Shown here one piece after another: positions 29,932 to 38,960 of a stretch of 64,000 bases of DNA. The DNA is taken from assembly GCA_016219375.1 (NCBI GenBank), contig JACRNC010000008.1:62001-126000 (forward strand), written 5' to 3'. The position numbers were made by a program, and so were the translations under genes. Origin of the DNA: Burkholderiales bacterium (GTDB lineage Bacteria > Pseudomonadota > Gammaproteobacteria > Burkholderiales > Burkholderiaceae_C). Within the stretch, counting starts at the first letter, position 1. Each line of letters begins with the position of its first letter. Below the pieces are notes generated by a model. That model was not told where the DNA came from and ran no database searches. It was given only the letters and a program-made list of their open reading frames with translations.

Positions 29932-30516
29932 ATGAACTCACTGCTGACCCAGCTCTCGCCCAGCATCACCAGGATGATCCGCATGGACCACAGCCATGTG
30001 ATGACCGTCTTCCACCGCTACAAGCCCGACCTGGCGCCGCAGACCAAGGAGGCGCTGGTGGGTACCGTCAGCCTGGCGCTGGAGATCCACGCCCAGCTGG
30101 AAGAAGAGATCTTCTACCCGGCCCTGCGCGCCGCGACGAACAACGACACCGTGCTGGCCAAGTCGGTGCCCGAGCACGACGAGATGCGCCGCCTGATCGC
30201 CGAGCTGCGCGACATGTCGCCCGAGGACGAGGCCTATGACGAGACCTTCATGTCGCTGATGCGCGAGGTCATCCACCACGTGGCCGACGAGGAGACCACC
30301 CTGCTGCCCGAGGCCGAGCGCGTGCTGGCCGACCAGCTCAGCGAGCTGGGCGCGCAGATGACCCGCCGCCGCATGGAGCTGGCCGCCCCGCGCGCCGGCG
30401 AGATCGCCACCAACACCGTGCGCGCCATGCCCACCACCACGCTGCTGATGGCCGCCGGCGGCATGCTGGCCGGCGGCTATCTGCTCAAGCGCGCCTTCGG
30501 CGAGAAGCGGATTTGA
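29932..30516 (+). CDS. Hemerythrin HHE-domain protein with C-terminal membrane helix
   Basis: 194 residues. A four-helix HHE cation-binding domain supplies diiron ligands in MDHSHVMTVFHRYK, LEIHAQLEEEIFYPAL, PEHDEMRRLI and VIHHVADEETTLLPE. After about 140 residues comes a hydrophobic C-terminal segment (TTLLMAAGGMLAGGYLLKRAF) that could anchor the protein in the inner membrane. Such proteins sense or carry O2 or protect iron centres against oxidative and nitrosative stress. The start at 29932 gives the usual N-terminal position of the first histidine. Confidence 0.88.
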   Translation: MNSLLTQLSPSITRMIRMDHSHVMTVFHRYKPDLAPQTKEALVGTVSLALEIHAQLEEEIFYPALRAATNNDTVLAKSVPEHDEMRRLIAELRDMSPEDEAYDETFMSLMREVIHHVADEETTLLPEAERVLADQLSELGAQMTRRRMELAAPRAGEIATNTVRAMPTTTLLMAAGGMLAGGYLLKRAFGEKRI

Positions 30517-30566
30517 GCCCGCGCTGAGACTCCGGCCGGCGCAGCGGACGGCTCACAGCGGACCCC

Positions 30567-32648
30567 TCAGCCGGCCGCAGGCGCCCCGGCCTTGGCCTTG
30601 GCCGCGAACTCCTCGCGCAGCCGCTTGAGCTTCTCGCGCGGGTCTTCCTTGGGCCCGCCTTCGCCCAGCTTCATCTCGCCGATGAAGCGGCTGGGAATGC
30701 CCTGCACGGTGTCGCGGCCCTTCTTGCGCCGGCGCAGCACGCTCACGGCCAGCGTCAGCCGCGCGCGGGTGATGCCCACGTACATCAGCCGGCGCTCTTC
30801 CTCCAGCCGCTGCGCGGTCATCTCCTCGTCCTCCGACTTGAAGGGCAGCAGGCCCTCGTTGACACCGGCCAGGATGACGTGCGGCCACTCCAGGCCCTTG
30901 GCCGCGTGCAGCGTGGACAGCGTCAGCACGTCGGTGTCGCCGCCGCGCTCGGCCAGGCTCGTGATCAACGAGATGGTCTGCGCCACCTCCAGCACGCTCT
31001 TGCGCTGGGTCTCCACCGTCATGCCGCCGGTGGCGTCGATCTCGCCGCCGCAGCGCTTGGCGATCCAGTCGATGAAGTCCATCACGTTGGTCCAGCGGCT
31101 GGCGGCGAGCTTCTCGCTCTCCTCGCCCTCATACAGATGCTGCTCATAGCCGATGTCCTTGAGCCAGTCCAGCAGCAGCACCTTGGCATCCTCCGCGCCG
31201 GTGGTGTGGCGCGCGCGGTGCTCCAGATCGCTGACATAGCGGCCGAACTCCTGCAGCGAGCCGATGGCCTTGCCCTGCAGCTGCGCGGCCAGCGACTCGG
31301 CGAACAGCGCCTCGAAGAGGCTCACCTTCCACTTCGATGCGAACTCGCCCAGCTTGCCCAGTGTGGTGTGGCCGATGCCGCGCTTGGGCGTGGTGATGGC
31401 GCGCAGGAAGGCCGGGTCATCGTCCTGGTTGACCAGCAGGCGCATCCAGGCGCACAGGTCCTTGATCTCGGCCTTGTCGAAGAAGCTCTGCCCGCCCGAG
31501 ACCTTGTAGGGGATGTTGGCCTTGCGCAGCGCCTTCTCGAAGATGCGCGCCTGGTGGTTGGCGCGGTAGAGGATGGCGAAGTCGCTCCACTTGGCGCCGG
31601 CTGCGCCCTCCACCCCGCTGGCCATGCCGCCACGCAGGGCCTGGATGCGGGCCACGGCGCGCTCGGCTTCGTGCTCTTCGCCGTCGCACTCCACCAGCTT
31701 GATCGGCTCGCCTTCGCCCAGGTCGCTCCAGAGCTTCTTCTCGAACAGCTTGGGGTTGCCGGCGATGACGTTGTTGGCCGCGCGCAGGATGGCGCTGGTG
31801 GAGCGGTAGTTCTGCTCCAGCGGGATGACCTTGAGCTGCGGGAAGTCCTGCGGCAGCCGCTTGAGGTTGTCCAGCGTGGCGCCGCGCCAGCCGTAGATGG
31901 ACTGGTCGTCGTCGCCCACGGCGGTGAACATCGCCCGCTCGCCCACCAGCAGCTTGAGCAGGTCGTACTGCTGGGCGTTGGTGTCCTGGTATTCGTCCAC
32001 CAGCACATGGCGGAAGGTGTCCTGCCACTTGGCGCGCACCGCGTCGTGCTCGGCCAGCAGCTTGACCGGCAGGCTGATGAGGTCGTCGAAGTCCACCGCC
32101 TGATAGGCGGCGAGGCGCTCCTCGTAGCGGGCCATGATGCGCGCGGCGATGCGCTCGTCGTCGTTCTGCGCCGCGGCTTCGGCCTGGGCGCTATTGAGGC
32201 CCTGGTTCTTCCACAGGCTGATCGTCCACTGCCAGCTGCGGGCGAGCTTGGCGTCCGTCGTGGCGCCGGCATCGCGCAGGATGGACAGCACGTCGTCGCT
32301 GTCGAGGATGGAGAACTGCTCCTTCAGGCCCAGCACCGAGCCGTCCTCGCGCAGCAGGCGCACGCCCAGGGCGTGGAAGGTGGCGATCACCAGCTTGTTG
32401 GCCGCGCGTGCGCCGATCAGCGCCTTGGCCCGCTCGCGCATTTCGGCCGCGGCCTTGTTGGTGAAGGTGATGGCCGCGATCTGCTCGGGGCGCAGGTCGG
32501 CGTCGTGCGTGCGCTCCAGCAGCCGGGCGATCTTGTGCGTGATCACCCGCGTCTTGCCCGAGCCGGCCCCGGCCAGCACCAGGCAGGGCCCGCTCAAGTG
32601 CTGCACGGCGGCCATCTGGGCGGGGTTGAGCGTGGCGGGGGCGTTCAT
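30567..32648 (-). CDS. rep: UvrD/Rep-family ATP-dependent DNA helicase
   Basis: A 693-residue superfamily 1A 3'-5' helicase. Walker A LVLAGAGSGKTRV, motif Ia TFTNKAAAEM, Walker B VDEYQDTN, motif III GDDDQSIYGWRGA, motif IV EQNYRST, TLHAAKGLEWPHVI and motif VI YVGITRARLTL are all present. Length and the short Lys-rich C-terminus fit Rep rather than UvrD, which is longer; Rep helps replication forks pass obstacles. The start MNAPATLNPAQ at 32648 is the family N-terminus. The upstream region holds the toxin-antitoxin promoter. Confidence 0.9.
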   Translation of the reverse strand: MNAPATLNPAQMAAVQHLSGPCLVLAGAGSGKTRVITHKIARLLERTHDADLRPEQIAAITFTNKAAAEMRERAKALIGARAANKLVIATFHALGVRLLREDGSVLGLKEQFSILDSDDVLSILRDAGATTDAKLARSWQWTISLWKNQGLNSAQAEAAAQNDDERIAARIMARYEERLAAYQAVDFDDLISLPVKLLAEHDAVRAKWQDTFRHVLVDEYQDTNAQQYDLLKLLVGERAMFTAVGDDDQSIYGWRGATLDNLKRLPQDFPQLKVIPLEQNYRSTSAILRAANNVIAGNPKLFEKKLWSDLGEGEPIKLVECDGEEHEAERAVARIQALRGGMASGVEGAAGAKWSDFAILYRANHQARIFEKALRKANIPYKVSGGQSFFDKAEIKDLCAWMRLLVNQDDDPAFLRAITTPKRGIGHTTLGKLGEFASKWKVSLFEALFAESLAAQLQGKAIGSLQEFGRYVSDLEHRARHTTGAEDAKVLLLDWLKDIGYEQHLYEGEESEKLAASRWTNVMDFIDWIAKRCGGEIDATGGMTVETQRKSVLEVAQTISLITSLAERGGDTDVLTLSTLHAAKGLEWPHVILAGVNEGLLPFKSEDEEMTAQRLEEERRLMYVGITRARLTLAVSVLRRRKKGRDTVQGIPSRFIGEMKLGEGGPKEDPREKLKRLREEFAAKAKAGAPAAG

Positions 32649-32736
32649 GGCGGGAAGCGGGTACGGCAGACGGGGGCCGCAGGCGGCCGGGAGCGGGGGC
32701 GCAGGATAGCGAATGCCGACAGACAGGCGCGCACCC

Positions 32737-32752
32737 ACATTTGTGCTAATGT
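32737..32752 (+). promoter_or_regulatory. Likely operator/promoter of the parDE pair
   Basis: ACATT (32737-32741) and AATGT (32748-32752) form a dyad that overlaps a TAATGT -10 hexamer (32747-32752). ParD-type antitoxins repress their own promoter through such dyads. It is an AT-rich spot in GC-rich surroundings, 31 bases before the antitoxin start. Confidence 0.45.
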
Positions 32753-32782
32753 AGGTTTGCGCACGCCCCGACACCTATCGCC

Positions 32783-33031
32783 ATGAGCCGCCTCACCATC
32801 GACGTGACCGAACAGCAGCACCAGGCCCTCAAGGCCATGGCCGCGCTAGAGGGCAAGAGCATCAAGCAGTACGCGCTGGAGCGCCTCTTCCCGCCCGATG
32901 TGGAACGCGCGGTTGAAGAGCTGAAATCGCTGATCGCCGCCCGCGCGGCGGAGGCCCAGCGCAGCGAGGTGGTCGCGTCCAGCATCACGCAAGTGGCTGA
33001 AGCTGCGCTGCAGCAAGGCAAGGCGGCTTGA
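32783..33031 (+). CDS. ParD-like antitoxin
   Basis: An 82-residue antitoxin. The N-terminal MSRLTIDVTEQQHQALKAMA is the ribbon-helix-helix DNA-binding half, followed by GKSIKQYALERLF as found in ParD-type antitoxins. The C-terminal half (ELKSLIAARAAEAQR...) would wrap the toxin. Its TGA overlaps the toxin's TTG start (TTGA), so translation is coupled. The pair stands between rep and an iron-transport locus, with no phage genes near. Confidence 0.85.
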   Translation: MSRLTIDVTEQQHQALKAMAALEGKSIKQYALERLFPPDVERAVEELKSLIAARAAEAQRSEVVASSITQVAEAALQQGKAA

Positions 33032-33350
33032 CGGGCCGGCCCTATGTCCTGACGCGCAGCGCCGCGGCAGACGTGGCGGAAATCGCACGCTACACCGCAG
33101 CCCGCTGGGGCGCTGAGCAAGCCCGACGCTATGTTGCCCAGCTGGAAGAAGCGGCGTGCGATGTAGCCACCGGGCAGGGGCCTCTCAGAAGCCTCGACGA
33201 CATTCACCCTGGCTTGCGCATGAAGGCCGTCGGCCGGCACTTCATTTTCTGCCTGCCGCAGCCACAGGGCCGGCCGCCATCCTGGCCGTGCTGCATGAGC
33301 GGATGGACCTGATGGTGCGGCTGCGCGCGAGGCTGCTGACCGGCGATTGA
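33028..33350 (+). pseudogene. ParE-like toxin with a one-base frameshift
   Basis: YVLTRSAAADVAEIARYTAARWG, EQARRYVAQLEEAA and LRMKAVGRHFIFCLPQPQ follow the ParE/RelE fold; then the frame shifts and ILAVLHERMDLMVRLRARL, the expected C-terminus, continues one frame over to the stop at 33350. Reading CAGGGG instead of CAGGG near 33268 would restore P-Q-G-P-A-A-I-L. ParE toxins poison DNA gyrase. As written, the protein would lack its last two strands and should be inactive unless this is a sequencing error or programmed slippage. Confidence 0.8.
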
Positions 33351-33386
33351 GCAGGGCGCAGCACAAAGCAGACGCAGTCCGCCGGC

Positions 33387-34544
33387 TCACCGCCTGAACG
33401 CCACCACGTGGTCCATCTCCAGCCGGATGCCGATGGCCTCGCCGATGGCGTGGTCGTGGTGGCTGGGCACCAGGGACAGCACCTGCGCGCCGCTGGCCAG
33501 GCGCAGGGTGTAGAGGAATTCGGCGCCGCGGAAGGCCTTGTGGCAGACCACGGCGCGGATAGGGCTGGCGTCGTCGTGCACCACGTCGTCCGGGCGCAGC
33601 AGCACGTCCATCTCATGGCCGGCGGCGCAGGGCTCGCCGTGCTCGGCGCAGCACAGCGAGGTCTCCGTGACCACCTCACCGATCTCCAGCCGCATGCGCC
33701 GGTGATCCAGCACCGTGCCGACCAGGAAGGCGCCCTGGCCGATGAAGTCGGCCACGCGGCGGTTGGCCGGGCGGTGGTAGAGGTTGTAGGCGGTATCCCA
33801 TTGCTGGATGCGGCCGTCCTCCATCAGACCGATCTCGTCGGCGATGGCAAAGGCCTCGTGCTGGTCGTGCGTGACCAGGATGGCCGTGGTGCCGCTGGCC
33901 TTGAGCACCTGGCGCACTTCGGCAGCCAGGCGCTCGCGCAGCTCGACGTCGAGGTTGGAGAACGGCTCGTCCAGCAGCAGCAGCCGCGGCTGCGGCGCCA
34001 GCGCACGGGCCAGGGCCACGCGCTGCTGCTGGCCGCCGGAGAGCTCATGCGGATAGCGCTGCGCGGCATGGGCCAGGGCCACGGTGTCGAGCATGGCCTG
34101 CACGCGCTCACCCGCGGCTGCGCCGCGCGGCAAGCCGAAGCCCACGTTGCCGGCCACCGTCAGGTGCGGGAAGAGCGCGTAGTCCTGAAACACCATGCCG
34201 ATGCGCCGGCGCTCGGGCGGCAGCTGCCGCCCCGGCACGCTGACCGGCTCGCCCCCGAGCAGGATGCGGCCGGCGGCCACCGGCTCGAAGCCGGCGATGG
34301 CGCGCAGCACGGTGGTCTTGCCGCAACCCGAGGGCCCCAGCAGGCAGCCGATGGCGCCGCGCGGCAGCGACAGGCTCAGGCCCTGCACGATGGCGCGCCC
34401 GCCGTAGCCGAGTGACACGCCATCGAGCTGCAGCCAGGGCGGCTCCCCGCCCGCCTGCAGCGTCGGCGACGCGGCGGCGGGCACGGCCAGGGCCGGCGGC
34501 AGGTCGGGGAGCAAGTCCAGGGGCTGGCGGGTGGCGGCGGACAT
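33387..34544 (-). CDS. fbpC: Ferric-iron ABC transporter ATP-binding protein (FbpC type)
   Basis: 385 residues: Walker A GPSGCGKTT, Q-loop FQDYALFPH, signature LSGGQQQRVALARAL, Walker B RLLLLDEP, D-loop SNLD and switch VTHDQHEA, followed by a C-terminal regulatory TOBE-like domain (DVLLRPDDVVHDD). The Pro/Ala-rich first 45 residues are extra. With the permease and binding protein to its right it forms an Fe3+ importer. It is divergent from the permease, an uncommon arrangement as these genes are usually in one operon. The start at 34544 is the best internal ATG. Confidence 0.87.
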   Translation of the reverse strand: MSAATRQPLDLLPDLPPALAVPAAASPTLQAGGEPPWLQLDGVSLGYGGRAIVQGLSLSLPRGAIGCLLGPSGCGKTTVLRAIAGFEPVAAGRILLGGEPVSVPGRQLPPERRRIGMVFQDYALFPHLTVAGNVGFGLPRGAAAGERVQAMLDTVALAHAAQRYPHELSGGQQQRVALARALAPQPRLLLLDEPFSNLDVELRERLAAEVRQVLKASGTTAILVTHDQHEAFAIADEIGLMEDGRIQQWDTAYNLYHRPANRRVADFIGQGAFLVGTVLDHRRMRLEIGEVVTETSLCCAEHGEPCAAGHEMDVLLRPDDVVHDDASPIRAVVCHKAFRGAEFLYTLRLASGAQVLSLVPSHHDHAIGEAIGIRLEMDHVVAFRR

Positions 34545-34680
34545 GAGGAAGGCCGGCCAACCGCCGCCGGGCCCGCGGCCCCAGCGGCCGTCCGCACGGC
34601 GCGATTGCATACGATGTGCATTCTCGCTGCGAGGCGCGGCGCGCGGGCCACGCCGCGCCGGCCGATCCGGTGCACCATCG

Positions 34681-34707
34681 CCCACCCGGCCCACCCGGCC
34701 CACCCGG
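34681..34707. repeat. Three exact 9-bp repeats in the divergent iron-transport promoter region
   Basis: CCCACCCGG occurs three times head to tail, with a partial copy before it. The same 286-bp gap (34545-34830) has an AT-rich patch TTGCATACGATGTGCATTC at about 34606-34624. It could host a Fur-type site, but its match to the Fur consensus is weak. Confidence 0.6.
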
Positions 34708-34830
34708 CCGCCCCAGGCGCACGGCGGGCGCAGTGGCGACGCCCACCGTGCCGCTTGGCCGGGCCCACACGGCCGCCGGCGCCCGGGCCATGCGCTCGCG
34801 CCGCCCGGCTTGCTCCCACCGCATTGCCTG

Positions 34831-36534
34831 ATGACCGCCAACGCCCTGCCCGCCGCCCCGCCTCCCTTTGCGGCCCGCCCCCGCGGGTCTTCGGCCTTCC
34901 GCCGCCTGGGCCTGTTGGGCGGGGTCGCGCTGCTCGCCGCGCTGCTCCTGGGCGTGCCGGTGCTCGCGGTCGTGGCCCATGTCTTCATCGGCGGCACCGG
35001 CGGCACCTGGGCGCATCTGGCGGCCACCGTGCTGCCGGACTACATCCGCTCCACGCTCGTGCTGTGTGCCGGTGTCGGCATGGGCACCGCCGCGATCGGC
35101 GTGGGCGCGGCCTGGCTGGTCACGCGCCATGACTTCCCGCTGCGCCGCACCTTCGAGTGGGCGCTGGTGCTGCCGCTGGCCGTGCCGGCCTATGTGATGG
35201 CCTACACCTACACCGACCTGCTGCAGTTCGTCGGCCCGGTGCAGACGGCCCTGCGCGAGGCCTTCGGCTGGACGCGCGCCGACTACTGGTTCCCCGACGT
35301 GCGCTCGCTGGGCGGCGCGATCGTCATGTTCGTGCTCGTGCTCTACCCCTATGTCTACCTGCTCGCGCGCACGGCCTTCCTGGAGCGTGCCGGCGGCATG
35401 TTGGAGGTGGGCGCCTCGCTGGGCCTGTCGCCCTGGCGCAGCTTCTGGCGCGTGTCGCTGCCGCTGGCCCGCCCGGCCATCGCCGCGGGCGTGGCCCTGG
35501 CGCTGATGGAGACGCTGGCCGACTTCGGCACGGTGTCCTACTTCGCGGTGCAGACCTTCACCACCGGCATCTACCGCGCCTGGTTCTCCCTGGGCGACCG
35601 CGTGGCCGCGGCGCAGCTCGCCGCCGCTCTGCTGGGCTTCGTCGTGCTCATCCTGGCGCTGGAGCGCCTATCGCGCGGCCGCGCCCGCTTTGCCGACAAG
35701 GGCGCGCGCCGCCCCGCCGCCCGCCTGCCGCTGCGGGGGGCTGCGGCAGCCTTGGCCGTGCTGGCCTGCGCGCTGCCGCTGATCGGCGGCTTTGGCCTGC
35801 CCGCCGGCGTGCTGCTGCACATGGCGCTCACCGCAGGCGATGCGCAATGGGGCCCCCGCTTCATCGAGCTGGCGCGCAACAGCGTTGTGCTCGCCGGCCT
35901 GACCGCCGTACTGGCCGTTGCCCTGGCCCTGCTCATCGGCTACGGCCTGCGCCTGCACCCCGGCGCGCCGATGCGCTGGTCACACCGCGTGGCCGCGCTG
36001 GGCTATGCGCTGCCGGGCAGCGTGATCGCGGTCGGCGTGCTGATCCCGGTCACGCGGCTGGACGTGGCGCTGACCGGCTGGCTGGAGCAGGCCCTGGGCT
36101 GGAGCGGCGGGCTGGTGCTGAGCGGCGGCATCGCGGCCCTGGTCTATGCCTGCGTCGTGCGCTTCCTGACCGCCGCCATGCACAGCGTGGACGCCGGGCT
36201 GGCCCGCATCACGCCGCACATGGACGACGCCGCGCGCAGCCTGGGCCACGGCGCCGCTGCCACGCTGCGCCGCGTGCATCTGCCGCTGCTGCGCGGCAGC
36301 CTGCTCACCGCCGTGCTGCTGGTCTTCATCGACGTGATGAAGGAGCTGCCCGCCACGCTGGTGATGCGCCCCTTCAACTTCGACACCCTGGCCACCCAGG
36401 CCTACACGCTGGCCAGCGACGAGCGCCTGGCCGAGGCCTCCACCGCCGCCCTGGCCATCGTCGCCGTGGGCCTGCTGCCGCTGATCCTGATCTGCCGGCA
36501 GATCGCCCGGGGCGGATCGGCACCCGCGCACTGA
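34831..36534 (+). CDS. fbpB: Ferric-iron ABC transporter permease (FbpB type)
   Basis: A 567-residue fused permease with about twelve membrane helices in two homologous halves. Each half has an EAA loop that docks on the ATPase: EVGASLGLSPWRSFWRVSLP (about residues 192-211) and DAARSLGHGAAATLRRVHLP (about 468-487). PAYVMAYTYTDLLQFVGP and KELPATLVMRPFNFDTLA are typical of Fe3+ permeases (FbpB/SfuB). It begins at the ATG at 34831, 286 bp from the divergent ATPase gene, and ends facing the binding-protein gene. Confidence 0.93.
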   Translation: MTANALPAAPPPFAARPRGSSAFRRLGLLGGVALLAALLLGVPVLAVVAHVFIGGTGGTWAHLAATVLPDYIRSTLVLCAGVGMGTAAIGVGAAWLVTRHDFPLRRTFEWALVLPLAVPAYVMAYTYTDLLQFVGPVQTALREAFGWTRADYWFPDVRSLGGAIVMFVLVLYPYVYLLARTAFLERAGGMLEVGASLGLSPWRSFWRVSLPLARPAIAAGVALALMETLADFGTVSYFAVQTFTTGIYRAWFSLGDRVAAAQLAAALLGFVVLILALERLSRGRARFADKGARRPAARLPLRGAAAALAVLACALPLIGGFGLPAGVLLHMALTAGDAQWGPRFIELARNSVVLAGLTAVLAVALALLIGYGLRLHPGAPMRWSHRVAALGYALPGSVIAVGVLIPVTRLDVALTGWLEQALGWSGGLVLSGGIAALVYACVVRFLTAAMHSVDAGLARITPHMDDAARSLGHGAAATLRRVHLPLLRGSLLTAVLLVFIDVMKELPATLVMRPFNFDTLATQAYTLASDERLAEASTAALAIVAVGLLPLILICRQIARGGSAPAH

Positions 36535-36577
36535 GTGCGCCGGGCCCGAATGCCCGAATGCCGAACGCCCAATGCAA

Positions 36578-36601
36578 CAGGGCGCCCCATCGGGCGCCCT
36601 G
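36578..36601. terminator. Bidirectional hairpin between permease and binding-protein genes
   Basis: A perfect 10-bp stem, CAGGGCGCCC (36578-36587) with GGGCGCCCTG (36592-36601), four-base loop, between two convergent genes. No long T tract on either side. Confidence 0.6.
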
Positions 36602-36651
36602 GCAGGGATGACCGCCGCGCAGCGGTCAGCCGCTTGAGCCGCATCAGCCGC

Positions 36652-37671
36652 TCAGCGCCATCCCGCCCGGTCGAACACCTTCTGCGCCTCGGCCGTGTGC
36701 TGGGCCAGCTTGCCGATGGGCAGGGTGTCGGCCTTGAAGCTGCCCAGCTGCTTGAGCGCCGGGTTGTCCACCTTCACGCCCTTGGCCGTGGGCCATTCGT
36801 TGTTGCCGTCGGCGAAGTAGATCTGCGCACGGTCGCTGGCCAGGTAGTCCAGGAAGCGGCGGGCGGCCTCGGCGTTGGGCGCGGTCTTGACGATGCCGGC
36901 GCCCGAGACGTTGACGTGCGTGCCCCAGGTGGCCTGGTTGGGCCAGACGATGCCGAGCGCGGCGACCACCTTCTGGTCCTCGGGCTTGGTCGATCGCATC
37001 AGGCGGGCGAGGTAGTAGGTGTTGGTAATGGTCACGCCGCATTCGCCAGCGGCCACGGCGCGCAGCTGGTCGGTGTCGCCGCCCTTGGGCGCGCGGGCGA
37101 AGTTGGCCACCAGGCCACGGGCCCAGGCCTCGGCCTGCGGCAGGCCCTCGTGGGCAATGATGGCCGCGCCCAGCGAGAGGTTGTACGGGTGCGCACCAGA
37201 GCGCATGCAGACCTGGTTCTTCAGCCGCGGATGGGCCAGATCCCCATAGGTCTGCACCTGCTCGGGCTTGATGGCGGCCTTGTTGTAGGCAATCACGCGG
37301 GCACGGGTGGAGAAGGCCGCCCAGGTCGGCGTGCGCAGGTGGGCAGGGATGCGCTGCTCCACGCCCTTGGCCTGCATGGGCTGGAAGACGCCGGCCTGAT
37401 CGGCGATGGCCAGGCGGGCGGCGTCCACGGTGATGAACACATCGGCCGGCGAGCGGGCGCCTTCGTTCCTGATGCGCTCGAGCAGCTCGTCTTCCTTGCC
37501 CTCGATGCGATTGATCTTGATGCCGGTCTGTCGGGTGAAGTCGGTGTAGAGCGCCTCGTCGGTCTGGTAGTGGCGAGCCGAGTAGAGGTTGAGCACCTTG
37601 TCCTGCGCCTGGGCCAGGCCGGCCAGGGCGGACAACAGGGAAAGGGTGAGCAGGCGCAGAGTGGGTTTCAT
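36652..37671 (-). CDS. fbpA: Ferric-iron-binding periplasmic protein (FbpA/FutA type)
   Basis: A 339-residue ABC binding protein. The signal peptide ends at AGLAQA (residue 22). NLYSARHYQTDEALY, PADVFITVDAARL, NTYYLARLM with the twin iron-binding tyrosines, and NVSGAGIVKTAPN are characteristic of Fe3+-binding proteins of the FutA/Idi type. It delivers iron to the adjacent permease. The start MKPTLRLLT at 37671 gives a normal signal peptide. It has its own promoter region (37672-37807), shared with the divergent AEC gene. Confidence 0.92.
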   Translation of the reverse strand: MKPTLRLLTLSLLSALAGLAQAQDKVLNLYSARHYQTDEALYTDFTRQTGIKINRIEGKEDELLERIRNEGARSPADVFITVDAARLAIADQAGVFQPMQAKGVEQRIPAHLRTPTWAAFSTRARVIAYNKAAIKPEQVQTYGDLAHPRLKNQVCMRSGAHPYNLSLGAAIIAHEGLPQAEAWARGLVANFARAPKGGDTDQLRAVAAGECGVTITNTYYLARLMRSTKPEDQKVVAALGIVWPNQATWGTHVNVSGAGIVKTAPNAEAARRFLDYLASDRAQIYFADGNNEWPTAKGVKVDNPALKQLGSFKADTLPIGKLAQHTAEAQKVFDRAGWR

Positions 37672-37807
37672 CGCGGTGGCGGGGTTGGGCCGGCGGGAGC
37701 CGGCTGACAAGGAGCTGTCACAGGGAGTGCCACGTTAACAGGAACCATTCGCATCGGCCACGGGGCCGGAGCCCCCTGAAGGCCCTGGCGGCGGATACTG
37801 CGCCGCC

Positions 37808-38791
37808 ATGTCCGCCCTGCTCTCCGCCGTCCTGCCCTTCTTCGCGCTGATCGGCCTGGGGGCGCTGGCCGCGCGGCTGCGGCTGCTGCCGGCTTCGGCA
37901 CTGCCGGGGCTCAATGCCTTCACGCTGTACTTCGCGCTGCCCGCGCTGCTTTTCCGGCTGGGCGCTGGCGGGGCCTTCCAGCATCTGGGCGCAGCCAGCC
38001 TGGGCGTGTATGCCGTGGCGGCGCTGGTGCTGCTGGCCGTGGTGCAGCCTGCGCTTCGCAGGCGCTGCGGGCACCGGGTGGCCGGTTTTGCGGCGCTGGC
38101 CACAGCTTTCCCGAACTCGGGCTTCCTGGGCCTGCCGCTGCTGCTGGGCGTGCTGGGCCCGCAGGCGGCCGGGCCGGTGGCGGCCACGCTGCTGGTGGAC
38201 GTGTTCCTGACCAGCTCGCTGTGCCTGTGGCTGGCCCACCGCGGCCAGGCTCACCCGCTGGCCGCCCTGCGCCCGGTGTGGCTCAACCCACTGCCCTGGG
38301 CGATCGCCGCCGGCGCCACGGCCGATGCGGTGGCCACGCACTGGGGTTGGGTACCGGCGCAGCCCGTGGACCGGGTGCTGGCGATGGTGGGCGCCGCGGC
38401 CACGCCGGTGGCGCTGTTCGCGCTGGGCGCGATGCTGGTGGCAGCGTCGGCGCGCGGGCATGGGGCGGCAGCGGTGGGTTCGGCCCGGTCGGCCCGATCG
38501 ACGCCCCCGCCGGCGCCGCCGATCTGGCCGCTGATCGCCGCCAAGCTGGTGCTGCATCCGGCGCTGGTGCTGGGCCTGGTGCACGGTGCTGCGGCCATCG
38601 GACGGCCCCTGCCGGCCGATGCCGCCCACGCCCTGCTGCTGACCGCCGCCCTGCCCTGCGCCAGCAACGTCGTGCTGCTGGCCGACCGCCACGGCGGCAA
38701 TGCGCCGGCCATCGCGCGCCTGGTGGTGCTGAGCACCGTGGCCGCGCTGCCCGCCTTTCTGCTGTGGGCCCGGCTGGTGGTCGGCGGCTGA
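37808..38791 (+). CDS. AEC-family transporter (auxin-efflux-carrier type)
   Basis: A 327-residue polytopic membrane protein with about ten helices in two five-helix halves. FFALIGLGALAARLRLLPA, NAFTLYFALPALLF, ATAFPNSGFLGLPLLLG (the broken-helix asparagine/proline region) and ALPCASNVVLLADRHGGN agree with bacterial AEC carriers, which move small organic acids or amino-acid derivatives. Between the halves is a flexible loop (SARSARSTPPPAPP). No substrate clue from neighbours. Confidence 0.88.
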   Translation: MSALLSAVLPFFALIGLGALAARLRLLPASALPGLNAFTLYFALPALLFRLGAGGAFQHLGAASLGVYAVAALVLLAVVQPALRRRCGHRVAGFAALATAFPNSGFLGLPLLLGVLGPQAAGPVAATLLVDVFLTSSLCLWLAHRGQAHPLAALRPVWLNPLPWAIAAGATADAVATHWGWVPAQPVDRVLAMVGAAATPVALFALGAMLVAASARGHGAAAVGSARSARSTPPPAPPIWPLIAAKLVLHPALVLGLVHGAAAIGRPLPADAAHALLLTAALPCASNVVLLADRHGGNAPAIARLVVLSTVAALPAFLLWARLVVGG

Positions 38792-38960
38792 ACCTGAATG
38801 AAAGAGCTGAACTGGCGGCTGCTGAGGCAATGCAGACAGCCGGCCGCAGGCGCAGCCAAGCGGCGCCTCAGGGCCTTCGGGCATCCCCGCACCCCCGGCG
38901 GCGGCCCGCCCGGCATAGTGGGGGCGCGCCGGCCGTGCCGTTTCGCGGCGGCGACACATC

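Noticed and set aside
34606-34624. A Fur box in the iron-transport divergent region
   Set aside because: The AT-rich TTGCATACGATGTGCATTC matches the Fur consensus too poorly to call; it is mentioned only as a candidate patch.
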